Positions 1-13,523 of a stretch of 64,000 nucleotides of DNA are shown one piece after another. The notes under the pieces are model-generated. The model saw only the letters and a list, made by a program, of their open reading frames with translations, did not search any database and was not told the origin of the DNA. Positions within the stretch are counted from its first letter, which is position 1; each line of letters begins with the position of its first letter. This DNA is from Todiramphus chloris collaris (lineage: Eukaryota > Chordata > Aves > Coraciiformes > Alcedinidae). The DNA lies in contig JANVCC010000012.1 of assembly GCA_025345505.1 (NCBI GenBank), forward strand, positions 13,553,970-13,617,969. Direction: 5' to 3'. The position numbers were made by a program, and so were the translations under genes.

Positions 1-3000
1 CATAGCCTGTCATGTGGCATTCTACACCTAATCATCAACATGGGACCAGTAAGCAGAGCATTGCTGGAAAATTTCTTTTCTGATAAGAGCAGCACTGTTG
101 GTCAGTGGGGCAAAGATTTGACAATTTACACCTCCCATTTTCAGTCTCTGTAAAACTGATCTGCAGACGGAGACTAAATCAGCTCTCAGCTGTATCTCTG
201 CTTTGCTGGCTCTCATGTAGGTGCAGAAGACTCAAGGGCAAGTTCATCACAACCAAGTCTCTTCTCACCTTCCTGCCCACTCTTGCCTCACCTGCATCCC
301 AGCTTGCCTGGTTGATGGAATATTTCTTGCATCCAGCAGTGCTATGAAGCTCACAGGCAAGTGAATTCTTCCATGATTATCATACACCTGCTTTATTGCC
401 ATTTTGCAGCACTCTGTGTCCTAGGTCTTTAAGTTGTGTAAGCTCTGCATTCACCTTGGTTTACACCAGGTCACAGTAGAAACAACAGAGCTCAACCGCC
501 TGCAGGTGTGTGCTTAAGAGAACACAAAACCACTGGAAAATGACACAGTAAGACAGACAGGCAACTCCAGAAAAGATATGTGCAACACCTCTTACAGTGA
601 CATGGAGGTAGAATATTTATGTCCTACTCTGCAAAGCAAATGAGGTGCTTTTACTTTCTTGCTGTCTCGAGTTATTAGTGAAAGTGAGTTGATGAACATT
701 AATTTCTACATAAGAAAAAAAAAGAAAAAAAGAGTCTTCCATTCTTCCTTTGTTCTCACCTTCTGTGTTTAAAGTCCTGTAAGTGAATAAAACCTGTCAC
801 TTTCACAGTTCACAAGCAAGAATTAACCATCCTTGTTGTGGTTTTGAAGATTAATTTAACCCCCCTTTGACCCTGCTGTGAACTACATCTGTGGCATTTT
901 TACTGTTTTAACACCTTAAAACAAGAGCAGATAAATTTTTAATCCGCTAAAATCTCTTAAATGTATTTTTTTGCATTTCTGAGAAGTACCCAAATACTAC
1001 TGCTTCTTCTCACTTTTTACCTCCTTGGGTCCCTATATTTTGATTTGCAGACACTTCAATCCTAAGGGTAGTGCTCCACCACATAAAGCAGGGATTCAGG
1101 GAATTCTAGTTTTGGAAATATCTGGAAGCTGCAAGCTTCAGATGTCAGCAGGACTGTATGTCATCCACTCAGAAAGCCTCCAAAATCTGTCTGCCTAGTA
1201 AAACCCCTTTGAGAAATAACAGCACTTTGACATAAGCAATGTGTGAACTGCATGTCAGAATGATGATGTGCCCTTTTACCAGCCTTTTACAATTCATTTG
1301 CTACAGCTCTTGCCAAATGCGGAATCCTAAAGAAAAATAATGAGATCTTTCCTCTCCATGGGCTGCCTGACACTAATATTTGAACTAGAATTAAAAGCTG
1401 CTAGAGCTCAGATATCCTCACATCAAAATACAGCCAAGGGAAAAGCTCCAGAAAATTTTCCTGGGTGAAATTAACATCTGGCAAGTAATAAGATGGCATA
1501 GGCTCAGCTTTCCGATCTTGAAATGAGACACAGAAATTGTTCAAAATGTAATGAGTACTTTTGTTACTCCTCCATTTCCATGCCCTTACATTCAACCCAT
1601 CATCTTTTTTTATGCCCCCGCCCTGCCAGCTACAACCAGTGGAAGGGTGAACAACCTTTTGCTGGTAGTGAAATAAGCAGTGTTGTGAATCACTCGGCAC
1701 TTGTCAAAGGTGCAACCAGTAAGAAATGAAGGGTATGCTGCTGAAGAGATTGGAAACGTGGACTAGGGCAGCTGGCAGAGGTACTGCCTGAACTCCCATG
1801 TAGTGTCTCCAGCACTGAAGCTGGGCTGGCTTCCCTGCTTTTGAAAGAGCAACAGAGGAGATTTTGTTTTGCTGGCCTCTTTCTTCCTCTCTTTTTCTGT
1901 TCTACACATCAAAACCAACTTTTGAAAATGGCTTACATTTGGCGAATGTAACACTGGCTTCTTTGCCCTGAGCCATTGTTTCAGACTCTCTGCAGACTCA
2001 GATAAGAAAATGCTGGTTATGATCACATCCAGTTTCTAACTTAACTTCACAACCATTTTGTACAAAAAATTACTTTTTCATTTAACTAGCTCTAATTCTT
2101 TCAAGATCACATCAGAGGCTAAGACATGTTCATTTGTCTCTAGCCCTATATTCATTTCTACCATCCACTGCTCATTTTCAAACATTTATTTTAGCCTCAG
2201 TCAAACTTGCACATTAATCAATAAATAAATCATAGCAGCATGCTCATTTCTGTACTTTATGAACTTCTGCATAATGAAAAGATATGTCAAATTCATGCAG
2301 CTTTTTGGGAGGAAGCGAGGTTTGGTTTAAAACTGTGATCCGTCTGAGACTATAGCTCCCAAAGGAAATTGCTTCAAATCACATCTTAAACACAAACCTA
2401 AGCCAAGAAATACTCCACCTTTCAAACCATATTATGTCATGTGTTTCAATTACAGGAGCCATGGGCTAACACTACCACTGCACAGGTGAATTCAGCTAAC
2501 ATGTTCCTAAACGCATTATGGATTAAACCTTTTAAAAAAAATTTAAAACCAAATTGCTTGAACCATGAAAACTAATACATTTTTAGCTATGCCTTGATAT
2601 ATATTTTCACTACCCAAAACATATCTGAAATATTAAATATGACAGTTAATGTGAGGAAGACTATTTATATATTTCCTCAAAATTGGTCATTTGGCTCTCA
2701 AATTCAATTGTGGCTGTTGCACAAATTAATGTTAAAATCCTTTAAATATTTTTCTATTTCTGAGAAGCACCCAAAATTCTCTGCTTCTTATTAATATTAA
2801 TGCCCTTTGTTCAATGTATTCATCAGGCACAGAAATTAAAAGATTAAATATAGAAATCCACCAACTTGAATAAAACCAAACTTTTTTAAATACTCTGATG
2901 AAAAGACTTTTAATTTTTCTTTCCTCAACCTTCAGTCTTTCACATACTAAATGCTAACTCATAAAATTGAAAAGATAAATAACTTTGTTCGGTTTGCTTT

Positions 3001-4600
3001 TATTTTTTCTTTTAGTGATTGTTATTTAGATTTTTACACAGAACTGGGGAGCCCAAAGGGGGAAGCATCTGCTCCCAGAGCAGCCAGGCCACTGATACAG
3101 GAATTCTTTTCCTTTAGGTGGAAGGGGCAGGGGAAAAATAAACCTAAGCTCTCCATCCAACTAAGAAATCTTGACTCTTAATTTGTTTCTTTCTAGGAAA
3201 GATGCTTCACACAAGGCTTGTATAGCCAGGAGATGTTTGAAATTTTCTAAAACTTGTCTAATCCAGTCTAGCTCCTACCTCTTTCTGAGTGATTTCTTGT
3301 ATTGGTAGCTTATGAAAAGCCTCCAGTCAGGGCAAGAAATCAATGCTATCTGACTCCACTTATAGAGTCAATTAGCATGCACAAATTGAATTTCAGCTGT
3401 TCTCATTTCACTTGCAATATTTGTTTAAAAATTCACCTGAGTCTGAATCAAAATCTATGCAAAGTATACACACAGTTTATTGTACAGACTATCTATGAAT
3501 AAATAATTATAAACAAATAACATATTTCTCATATTTTCAAGCATCCTTTGCACATCAGCTTAACAATTAGTCTAGCATTTGTAAATAATGGTACTCTTTA
3601 TTTTCCCTCTTAGGAAGGGAAGATAAATTCAATATGTAAAATTGTAAAGTTCAAGAAGACGTTTTTTGCTTAATCTGAATGTAGAGAGGTTCTGATGGCA
3701 GCTTTCTATGGTTCTTTTTCTCAACTGTGTTTCTTTTGCATGACTTAAATATCACTCACTTTTAGTTTCATTTGAGGACTTGGGCCTGTTTTCATTTCTG
3801 TGATTAGGCATAAAAATTGTTTAGTGGTTATTTCCCATCCACAGTCTTCACCTTATAATAATTTTTTTTTCTAGATTGTTGTCCCTCTTTATTTCTTGTA
3901 AAACAAAAATGTACTCATGACTAAATTTTATAAGAAGCAGGAAAAAAAAATAGAAGGCAGTCAATTTAAATTATTTTAAATTAATTTGTTTTACTGAAAT
4001 TCACTTCTGAAGAATTGCTTAATCGAATGGAAGGCTGTCAATGCACTCTTCATTCCCACACCATCTTGTACTTCACTTGTATGAAAAATTTAACTGATAC
4101 TTCTAAAATATTTTTTAATGAGAAGTTATCTATATTTTTTAATGTGAAGTTTTTTCATAGGGAGATCTGTAACAGGAATATACAATTAAGAGAAGACAGT
4201 TCAGTAATCTGAAGGTGCTATGGATCATTCCAAGTTCCTACTTATTTCTATAGACATTATAATAGGTCTTCTGTTTCTAGGGAGTATTTTTGAACAGTTA
4301 ATTCCACTTTGAAGAAAAGAGAAGCTTTCCAGCTGACATTTTACATTCATGAATGTATGTCATGCTAGATGTAGTAGACCTGTTAATTTACAGACTAGCT
4401 GAATGAAGATGAAAAATTGATTCAAATTAGTTGTAATGATGAGCATCAAGAAGGCATTAAAATTAAGCATTAGGTCAAGATATGGAGAAGGAATAGTACT
4501 AAATATGGCTTCAAAATATTGTTCATGTTAGACAGCTTCTCTAGAGCTTATATATCAAATAACCAGATACAAATTCATATCAGGAAGAAAAAAAAAAGGC
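1..4600. other. Noncoding intergenic stretch
   Basis: AT-rich sequence with no open frame that resembles a known protein. All frames are short and begin at arbitrary ATGs. There are short A-runs near 714-732 and AT-rich tracts around 2.5-2.9 kb and 3.9-4.2 kb. No CR1 3' terminus or LTR edge was recognised. By human synteny this side should lead toward NR0B1, but no NR0B1-like sequence is visible. Confidence 0.6.
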
Positions 4601-5061
4601 AAGATTCATTAACTTCTATATGCTGTCTGGCTAGAGTAATGTTTTTCAGCATCCTTAAAGCTTCTGGAGTAAAATCCAATCGGCCAGATGGGACCTTCTG
4701 GCCCCTTCTGCTAGAAATGAATTGACAACCCCAAGTGTGCAAACCCCCATTCAGTATGGACAGGGTCAGTGGGGTGGATAGGGCCCAAAGCCTGGTGGGT
4801 GCCTGCTTCAAACACCAAAAGCTGTAATGCTTCATCATGGACTAGAGTCCATTCCCAAATTGCTCTTTTTCACAGTAGGTCATATAAGGGCCGTGCAATT
4901 ATTGCAAAGTCCGGGATATGTTTTCTCCAAAAGACCAATAATCCCAAAACATGCTGCAGCTCCTTTTTATTTTCTGGTATCTTTACCGGATCTAGTGCTA
5001 AGAGGGTCTCCTGAGGAATACAGACTGATCCTCCTTTCCACCATATCCCTAAACGTTTCAC
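4575..5061 (-). pseudogene. Downstream pol (RT connection) fragment of the ERV
   Basis: Minus-strand frames at 4870-5061 and 4575-4838 continue the pol relic past the YIDD box. The first holds a thumb/connection-type segment (an LQHVLGLL..WRKHIPDFA pattern followed by ARPLYDLL), typical of RT from ERV-L and related groups. The second is weaker and ends in an A/T-rich tract that appears to lie outside the element. RNase H catalytic residues and an integrase domain were not seen, so the element seems to stop within or soon after RT. Confidence 0.6.
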
Positions 5062-5073
5062 CTAATTCAAATT

Positions 5074-5761
5074 TCACCTAATCAGCAGCAACTTGTATTT
5101 TTCCTCAGGTATCTGCAACCCCAGAGACTCTAAGTGCTGTATAATCTTTTCCTGTGTTTCCCATACTGAAATAATTTGATCACCTCCAATCAAAACATCA
5201 TCAATATATTGATAAACTTTAACTCCTGGTTCCAGGGGAATTTGGGCTAAATCTTGTGCCAAAGCATGATGTGCTAAGGTGGGAGAATGTGTGGGAGGAG
5301 AGTGAAGGTATACTGCTGTCCCTCCCATGTGAAGGCAAAACGATCATGATCTGCCTCCTGCAGGCGAACCATGAAAAACATATCTTTCACATCGATTGTG
5401 GTCATCACCATATGATCTTGTTCCTAAGCGAAATCAGCTCAGATAAATTAGGCACCGCTGCCACCAAGGGGCCAGTATTAGCAGTGAGTCGGCAGTAATC
5501 TATGGTTACCCTCCATTTCCTGTTTGGTTTCCATACTGGCCACACAAGGGAATTGTATGGGGAGTGGGTGACTATTAAGATTTCCAGTTGTTTAAGGTCC
5601 TCAATTACAGGGGCTATTCCTTCTCGGGCACCTAATAGCAGTGGGTACGGTTTCACATTAGTAAACTTAGAGGGGGGGGAAGGGCAGGTGCTGTTTGCAG
5701 CAGGCACACTTCTGTCCAGGGCATTCCAGTTTGTTTTCTGATCTGGAGGGTCCCAAAGCAC
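5074..5761 (-). pseudogene. Broken reverse transcriptase of the ERV
   Basis: Two minus-strand frames (5405-5761 and 5074-5328) cover the fingers and palm of a retroviral reverse transcriptase. The first carries the N-terminal RT landmarks PVWKP and TIDY. The second contains the catalytic YIDD box at 5197-5208, which is intact at the motif level. They lie in different frames with about 75 bases between them, where further palm sequence is out of frame, so no continuous enzyme can be made. In a live element this domain would copy genomic RNA into DNA. No host co-option is suggested, because the frame is interrupted more than once. Confidence 0.75.
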
Positions 5762-5880
5762 CAGGAATTTCCCTGTGTATCATGCCACTGTCTGTCCTTC
5801 AATGCATCTATGCCCGAAAGATTTGTAGGGAAAGGACCCACTGCAACCTTGGTGTTAACTGGGTCTTCTTCCCCAGGCAA
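5653..5880 (-). pseudogene. Retroviral protease-end-like fragment of the ERV
   Basis: A 75-codon minus-strand frame holds a stretch resembling the C-terminal part of a retroviral aspartic protease (a GIDAL-type segment followed by K-D-R-Q-W). It lies just upstream, in pol order, of the reverse transcriptase fragment and in a different frame. No catalytic DTG/DSG triad was seen in this piece, so only the tail of the domain may be present. It is non-functional by truncation and frame disruption. Confidence 0.4.
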
Positions 5881-6400
5881 CCATAATGTTACCAGGGCTA
5901 AAGGTACCGATTGAGTTTTCCCCAGTGCATGTAAGATAATTAGCTTTTTAGATTAAGCTGAAATTCCACACTGCTCTGACTCAGTCTGCATTAGTGCAAT
6001 CAATTAAAAAGGTTACTGTTTTTTTCCGTGGTCCTACAGCCACTGTAATCAATAAATCCCCTCTCCCATTTAAGGTGAGTAGTTTTATAAATATCCATCC
6101 TCCATTCCCCACCTCACCTCTGGGGAATGGAGGATCTAGTTTTCCAACACCTTCTTATCTGCTTTTCTCCCGAGGTCTATCAAGGGTGGGGCACTAGCAG
6201 TTCATTCAAAATTAGCTTTTTGTGGTTCAAAATTAACTTTTCGCTCCAACAATCTTTGCACAACTTTCTCCAGTTTCTGGGTTGGAAGCCCATCCATTAG
6301 ATCTTGGGGAATATCCCTCTGGAGTCCCAGATGCCACCATCCTTGGTGACTTAGGGTAGTCCCTCTGGCAGGATCATTATGACAGATCAATTTCAGATCC

Positions 6401-7130
6401 TGACTCCTTTTGACTGGTGCAGACCATCCATCACCCTTTCCTGCTGCTCGTACAGTCCTGGTTTCGTGTTTCTGCCATCATCCACCCACAGGACCATATT
6501 TCTTCCCAAAGTTTATCAGTTCTTGGGCTATTTCCCCTCATGACCACAATTTCCTGCCTGACCTCCAGTGATCAGAACTTACTGTTCCTTCTAAAGTGGC
6601 TGTAATTCTGTCTGCTACAGAGGTATTTTGTATCCTCCCCTGTATCTGGATCATGATGGGGTTTAGAGAATCAGGGAGCCCTCGGATTAAGCAGAGAGAG
6701 AAAGAGAGAAAGGAAAGGAAGGAAGATAAGGGTCAGTTGCAATAACTACCACCATGGATCTGCGGTGTCCCATCAATCTGATGTGCTTTCAGGTCCGGTG
6801 GGAGAATGTTCTATCTGATGTTCACGGCTCCTGCTCTTTTATCAGGGACTATTCTGCTTATCCGCACCCACCACCTGGTGGTGGCACGCATGCTCAACAC
6901 CGTCTCTGAGGGTTCTCAGGTGGTCTTCAGGGGTCTCTGGACCACTGGTCTTCCAGGCCCCGGGTCTGGGTGCATGCTTAGGGGTGGGGTTGCAGTCTTC
7001 CATACTGATACAGCACCATCTCTGACAAGCCGTTGTCCAGTTTGGGGTTTGGGGTCTGTTTACACTGATAAAACAATGTTGAGGCATACACTACAACACC
7101 CTTGTCACCATCTCTGACAGTGCTGCATAC
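6401..7130 (-). other. Possible gag-side remainder of the ERV
   Basis: The sequence is a little more GC-rich than its surroundings and lies directly on the 5' side, in the minus orientation, of the pol relic. An 81-codon minus-strand frame (6842-7087) is proline- and tryptophan-containing but matches no gag landmark I can name. No CCHC knuckle was seen. There is a purine-rich tract near 6693-6730. It may be ERV gag or leader sequence, or unrelated. Confidence 0.25.
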
Positions 7131-10100
7131 CTATTCTTTTTCCTTAGACCTCACAGCTCAAAGGCAATGAACTATCTTGTTTTCCTTCTTCAGTACCTAG
7201 CTAAGGTATTTTTCAAGGTAGGGAGCAACCGTGGCTTCTAGTTTTATTAAAATTCAGAAGTACTCTGTAGAATATCTGCTCCCCTTACAAGGCTTGCCAT
7301 ACAAGGAACACCAAAATTACAAGCAAAGATACTGATTTTTATCAAGTGCTGTGAAACCTCTGAACAATGAAAGAATTTAGTGTCAAAGAGTCTTCATTTC
7401 TCTCCACCTAGCAGCAAAGTCACTTCCTCTTTTTGCAAATGGATCTCTACATAGTGCCTTTCATCTTGTTGCCTCCAGACTGTGTTGCTACAACAGCTTT
7501 CTATAACATAGAAATGAAGACAAATACAAACTCTATGCTTTGAATATATCTGTTCCTTCAAAGGCTGCAAAACAGCATGCAGTCACAGTAGGCTGTGAGG
7601 ACCATGTCCATGATGGATTAGGTTCCATGAAATTGGATACCAAGGCCTCTGTGGTAGCGTGCCTTTAATCAGGACAAGCTGCTCTGAAGTTTTGGTTTTG
7701 TTTTTTTTTTTGTCTGTTTCTGTGTGCCTCACTCCCACCACCAGCTGAAATCGAAATGCCTGATTTTCAAAAGCATTCATATTTCTGGCTCCCACTCCAA
7801 CAGATGCAAGCAATACTACAGCTGTGTTCATATGGGACAAGTCAGGTCACTCAGGCCAGAGTTGAGATAACTGAGAAGCAGGGAAGTCAGGCATGCTATG
7901 TAGTACACATAAAAGAATTTTAACTAATTCCAAGGTTTTTTTAAAGTCCCCAGGGCATTCTGTCTAGGAAAAGATTTCCCATCAGCATGACTGCTCTCTT
8001 TTAAGTGCATGTAAGGAATGAAAAGTGACTAGCTATTTCTGCTCTCTTCTCCATCTTCACTTTCAAGTGGAGAAGGAGGAGAGAACCAGGAGAAGGAGGT
8101 TGGCAGGAAAGGTACTAGCTCTCCCTGTTCACAAATGGCTTGGGACTCAGCCACTGGTCTAAGCACACTTTCATTTTCAAACCATTGCTCAGATCTAAAA
8201 ATCCATTTAAACTTTGCAGAAAACCCCCATCCCAGAATATCTGGCTTTTTCCATATGATATTAGGATAGCTCTCAACTGCATTACTTTCTGTTTGTTATT
8301 TTTTCACTCTGTAAAAAAAATAATTAACTACTAATATAAAATTATTTATAAAAGTTAGTATGCATTTGGAGCTTCTAGACATTTCCTTCAGCTCTTAGCT
8401 GTCTCAGGGACTTATGTCTTTAAAATTGGTACTACTCATGTAGCTGCCTTTTCTTGCAGATTTACATTGCGCATCCTAGATCAGAGAGCTTCCTGGGCTT
8501 CTGTCTTTTATTCAGCATTTCCATTTCTCTTTGTACTCTCTCTCCTTATCTGAATGCAATTTATTAAGACCTTCTCTCCTCCTATCTCCCTGTTCCTGTG
8601 ATATGAGACCCATCAGTCTTATTTCGCTATTTTCATTAAAATTCCACTTTTTTATCTCCACAGTCTCATCCCTGCCTACAGCTCCCGTGGCAATTCATGC
8701 AACCCCTTTGCTGTACATTTATCCACACTGTTCAGCAGCCCCTGTCAGCTCTCTAAGGCTGTTTTCACCAAACACTGGTCCTCCTCTGATACCTGTGTTT
8801 TCTTAGTCTAGTTATTGCCTGGGCTTCTTTCCCACTTGACCCTAGCCAACAGTACTGTGACTATGGCCACCAGTTCTTCCAGATCAGTGACACTTTTTTG
8901 TCTGAAGATATCTCCTTCCTACCCCTTGCCTTTCTCCTATGGGCACAATTGTTGATGTCCCCTGTGCTTCAGTCATAACTCCTCAGTCTTCCTAGACAAA
9001 TTACTCTAATTTTTCAACTCAGTTGACCACAGGTCCAGACTGTTTCACATGTTTTCCTTGCCATCACACTTTTTTCTACTAACCCTCCACTTTTTTCTTC
9101 ATAAAAGAACTGTTGAACTACTCAAATTAAAATTACTTTTCCACCTTTCAGTTCTAAACCATTACACCTTTTCATGCTTTCATTATTCACCTACAGATTT
9201 TCCTCCTTTTTTAATCTGATCTCCTTTGTTTGTCTCCTTGGCTTCATGTTCCCAGTATAATTTCTTTTGCATTTATTCTGAACTTTCTCTGCTTCTTTAC
9301 CTTCACAGTATAAAGACGTTTTATTCTCTTCTGTCTAAACAACAACAACAAAACCTTCAATTCTATTTGATTTCCCAATAACTACATATTTTACTTCTTT
9401 TACATAAAGTTTATTCTGCATTACTTTTACAATAGCTGTCCATCATCAGTACAGATGGCTCTTGTCCAAGTTCTTAGCTTCTGCATTTTCAGCACTACAA
9501 CATCATTGACAACATCAGTCCTGCCTTCCCTACACTTCTGTGAAGATTGCTTTACTAATTCCTTGCTTTGATGACATCATTTTTCTCTCTTCATTCCTCC
9601 ATTTCTATCTCAACTCCATATCATCAAACATGAATAAATAGGGTTACAACTTCTAAAATATAACCTTATGCCATCTATTAAAAGCAAAATGAACACTTAA
9701 ATAAATAAGTAAATAATAACAACAACAACAAATGCATGGAAACGCAGCACCTACAAAATCATCAGATTTGGTTGTCTCATGTTTAGAACTTCAAGTAGGA
9801 GCAGCCAAACACATAGCTTCTCTCCAAGTTACTATCATGGCACTGATGTTACTGTTCATATTTTTTAAAGAATTTTTCTTTCTTTGTTTATTAAAGACTT
9901 TCATCTAATGCCCTTACTCAAACTGAATAATACTTTGTTTCATGACTCAGTCCATTGAGCTAATGACTTGCAAAGAAAAGTGCTATTTAATTGGAGTAAA
10001 GATGATACAACTTAACTATAAAATAACCCTTAGCTATAAAATAACCTTGTCTTTTAAATATTTTTTTAATTTGTGTTTGAAAGATCACACATTCTTTTTA

Positions 10101-12440
10101 CTTTTCTTTTGCTTTACTGCAGTTTAAAATATGTTGGTCACATCTAATAGACAAGGAACAGAGGGTGTATGACATCAGTAGATAAAAGAATATGTATCAT
10201 GATTTTTTCCAATATGCTGATGATCATGGTGTGAGCAGAATAAAGAAACAGGTCACCAAGGAATTTCATCTCACAATATATGATGACTGGCATGCAAACT
10301 GAATGTAATCTTAAACTGGTTCATGTTATTACATCTGCCTTTGATCTTTAAAAACAATATAATATTTTGTGTACATAAATAATTCAGTAACTCTTATAGC
10401 GTATGTAATAAGAACCATCATCAAATTAATTGACTTTTACATAAGTACCTTAGATATATGATGAAATCATTAGGAAATATTCATATTGGTGTCTGAAGGG
10501 TAATGTACTATTTTGCAAAAGGATGAATTTATTATTTTAATCATTTCAAGTTGGTTTAATGAATGGGATTCTAGCAGGCACAATTTTTCTTTGTTCCAGT
10601 CTTCAGAAGTATATTTATTACCAGACCTTCTGTTTTTCATAGGGGTCCTCTGGACTATACACCCAGTCTGGAAATATTACTTTTTGCAATAGATCATAGG
10701 CTAACAGAAATAAAGAAACTTCACTTATTCTAAGAACTTTATGTTGTTCTAATTGATTCATTTTAATTGTTTTTCCAATGACTAAATCTCTAGGTTCTTT
10801 CCTAAATTCATCTAGTCAAGGTCTTAATTAAAAGGAGGAAAAAAAAAAAGCTACCCTAGGGCTGCTCAATATAACATCATTGATTCAATTATCTAATGTA
10901 CTTGTGATATCCTTATTCCAAAGAAGAGCACATTTAAAGTTGCCAAGGCCAAAGGGCAAGGTAAAAGAATAAGAAAATGGCAAGACCAGAGGAAACTAAA
11001 TTAAGTAAGTGCTCACAATTCAAAGCTGCTAAGAGAAGTCAATAAAGCAAATGTTTACTAAGAGCTGGTAGCCTCATTGCATTTAGAACTATAAACTGGT
11101 CACTATGGGTTTTAGAACATAGTTTGAAGAAAAAAAAAAAGTATTTTTGTGAATTAAAAATAACCTCCCTTAGTTCTTTTCTCTACTAATAAATACACCT
11201 TTACCATTCCATCCAATCTTAGTCTCAAAGCTGTCTATTAGGAACTATGCAGCCTCATATGAATGTCTTAATAGCAATTTGAGTTGCATATTCACAAATA
11301 ATTTGCATATGTCCTTGAGTATACAGTTTATGTGTCATGGGCTGGAATAGGTCTGGATAAAATCTGGGTACTGTGAGACTAAAGCTGGGGAGGCCCAAAT
11401 TCTCTGCAGAAGCAAGATGAGGCATTTCTGATACAGGCAGGGAGTAGCAAGGATAAGGTGGATGTAGTAGTGATATGTGCAGTGTCTGGTAAATGTGAGC
11501 TGTGCATATTAGAGAGAAGTTGTCCTGAGTTATGGTTATATCAAGTATAGATTTTTTTCCTTGAGTTCAGAAGAAGCTAAGATGTCTAGAAGACAGATAA
11601 ATGTCATCTGGGAAAAGGCACTGGAAGTGGGAACCTGGAATTTCACTAGGAACATGAACATAGTTATAAAGATGAGGGTGTGGGGACACTAGAAGTCTAT
11701 CTGAATAGACTAGCAGTACAATGAGAATCAGAATATGCTGGAAAGAATGTAGAAGTCCACATGAGTTTTTGTCTCATACAGCTGTTTGCATCTGCCAGCT
11801 TATCCTGCCTCTCAGCTGCTGCTGCCTGTTCCTTCCCTATTTATCATTAAACTCATCTCTTAGTTTGGAAGCCAGAGACCATGAGTGTGATGCCACTTCT
11901 CAGGAATATACCATGAATCTCATGGTGATTGACAGGGTGTTTTCAGAAAGGTTCAGGACTTCTGGGAGTAAGAACTGCAACCATCAGTATTTCCCAACAA
12001 CTGAGACTGCTAAGACAGCAAAGCACATTAAGGGAGAAGGTCTGTGCTCATGGGCAGGGTATGAAGGACAGTGCGTGAGGGGAGCATGCATGAAGAAAGG
12101 GGGTCTCCAAGAGGACTTCCAGTGACGCACACAGACAAGGCAGGACACAGTAGTTTGGGAGGCCTCTCTGATAAAGGTGCTTGAGTGAGCCAGTGTCACA
12201 AGGGCTCAGTACCAAAAATTAACTGTGGTTTGTGAACACCAAAAGGATGTGAGCTGCCACATGCTGCCCAAATAAGGACTACGTGACTTATTACTTAAGG
12301 TAGTCAAAGTTAGAGATTAATGTTTCTAGATATGCATTTTTAGTGTTTCTTATCTGTGAAGCAGCAAAAATTAATTTTTAAGAGGTAGTAAGATCTGTTA
12401 CCCCCTCTACCAGCTTCTGATTCACTTGTCCAAGCTGGTT
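7131..12440. other. Noncoding intergenic stretch with a pyrimidine-rich zone
   Basis: No recognisable gene. From about 8440 to 9620 the plus strand is markedly C+T-rich, with many TCTCC and TTTCC runs, which produces spurious open frames. AAC triplet repeats occur near 9340-9352 and 9717-9731. The open frames at 8531-8806 and 11721-12125 have no family resemblance. Confidence 0.55.
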
Positions 12441-12684
12441 AAATATGGGTTTGATGGATGGACAATTCAGTAGATAAAGAATTGGCTCGATGGCTGCTCC
12501 CAAATAGTGGTTGTCAATGGCTCAGTATCCAAGTGGAGGCCAGTGACAAGTGGAGTCCCTCAAGGACCAGTACTGGGACCAGCCTTGTTTAACATCTTTG
12601 TCAGTGACATGGACAGTGGCATTGAGAAAAGTTTGAAAACTCAGAAAGTTTGCCGATGACACCAAGCTGTGTGGGGCAGCTGAT

Positions 12685-13452
12685 GTGCAGGAGGGAAGGG
12701 ATGCCATACAGAGGGACCTCAACAGGCTGGAGAGGTGGGCCCATGCCAACCTCAGGAAGTTCAACAAGGCCAAATGCAAGGTCCTCCATCTGGGTCGGAG
12801 CAACCCCAAGCACCAATATAGGCTGGGCAGTGACTGTCTTGAGAGCAGCCCTGAAAAAAAGCACTTGGGAGTATTGGTGGATGAGAAGCTCAACATAAGC
12901 CATCGGTGTGCTCTTGCAGCCCAGAAAGCCAATTGTATCCCAGGCTGCATCAAGAGAAGTGTAGCCAGAAGGTCGAGGGAGGTGATTCTCCCCCTCTACT
13001 CCATTCTCGTGAGACCTCACCTGGAGTACTGCATCCAGTTCTGGAGCCCCTATTACAAGAAGGATATGGATATGCTGGAACATGTCCAGAGAAGGGCCAC
13101 GAGGATGATCAGAGGGCTGGAGCACCTCTCCTGTGAGGACAGACTGAGAGAGTTGGGGTTGTTCAGTCTGGAAAAGAGAAGGCTCCGGGGAGACCTTATT
13201 GTGGCCTTCCAGTATCTGAAGGGGGCCTACAAGAAAGCTGGGGAGGGACTTTTAAGGCTGTCAGGCAGTGATAGGACTAGAGGGAATGGATTAAAACTAG
13301 AGATAGGTCGATTCAAGTTAGACATTAGAATGAATTTCTTCACCATGAGGGTTGTGAGACACTGGAACAGGTTGCCCAGAGAGGTGGTGGAAGCCCCATG
13401 CTTGGTAGTTTTTAAGACCAGGCTGGATGGGGCTCTGAGCAACCTGCTCTAG
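12685..13452 (+). pseudogene. CR1 ORF2 C-terminal remnant (255 codons)
   Basis: A long open frame encodes the CR1 polymerase C-terminal region that follows the catalytic palm. Landmarks are [12 protein letters not shown], the [11 protein letters not shown] segment, the [20 protein letters not shown] segment and the closing [13 protein letters not shown] region. The upstream FADDT box is present in another frame near 12650-12665, so a frameshift separates it from this frame. It is a broken part of a transposon protein and not a host gene. The ATG at 12685 is only an internal methionine codon. Confidence 0.9.
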
Positions 13453-13523
13453 TGGGAGGTGTCCTTGCCATTGGCAGGGGGGTTGGAACTAGATGATCTT
13501 TAAGGTCCCTTCCAACCCTGACA

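Larger units (their letters stand above)
4630..6400 (-). mobile_element. Decayed endogenous retrovirus, ERV-L-like pol fragment
   Basis: On the minus strand, adjacent reading frames show remnants in retroviral order from high to low coordinates: a possible gag-side piece (6202-6390), a protease-end-like piece (5653-5880), the start of reverse transcriptase (5405-5761), the catalytic RT region with a YIDD box (5197-5208), and a downstream pol connection region (4575-5061). The pieces sit in different frames with stops between them, so the element is dead. The RT wording, with a VWPV..KP motif and a T.DY motif followed by a proline-containing AVPN segment, suggests the class III (ERV-L) group. 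No flanking LTR pair, primer-binding site or envelope piece was recognised, so the ends are approximate. Class assignment is from memory of family motifs and is less certain than the retroviral call. Confidence 0.75.

Noticed and set aside
11721-12125. 134-codon plus-strand frame just before the CR1
   Set aside because: Part looks signal-peptide-like (a Cys/Leu-rich run), but no downstream domain or homology is visible.
12522-13125. Minus-strand frames of 143 and 174 codons
   Set aside because: They are the antisense of the plus-strand CR1 ORF2 remnant.
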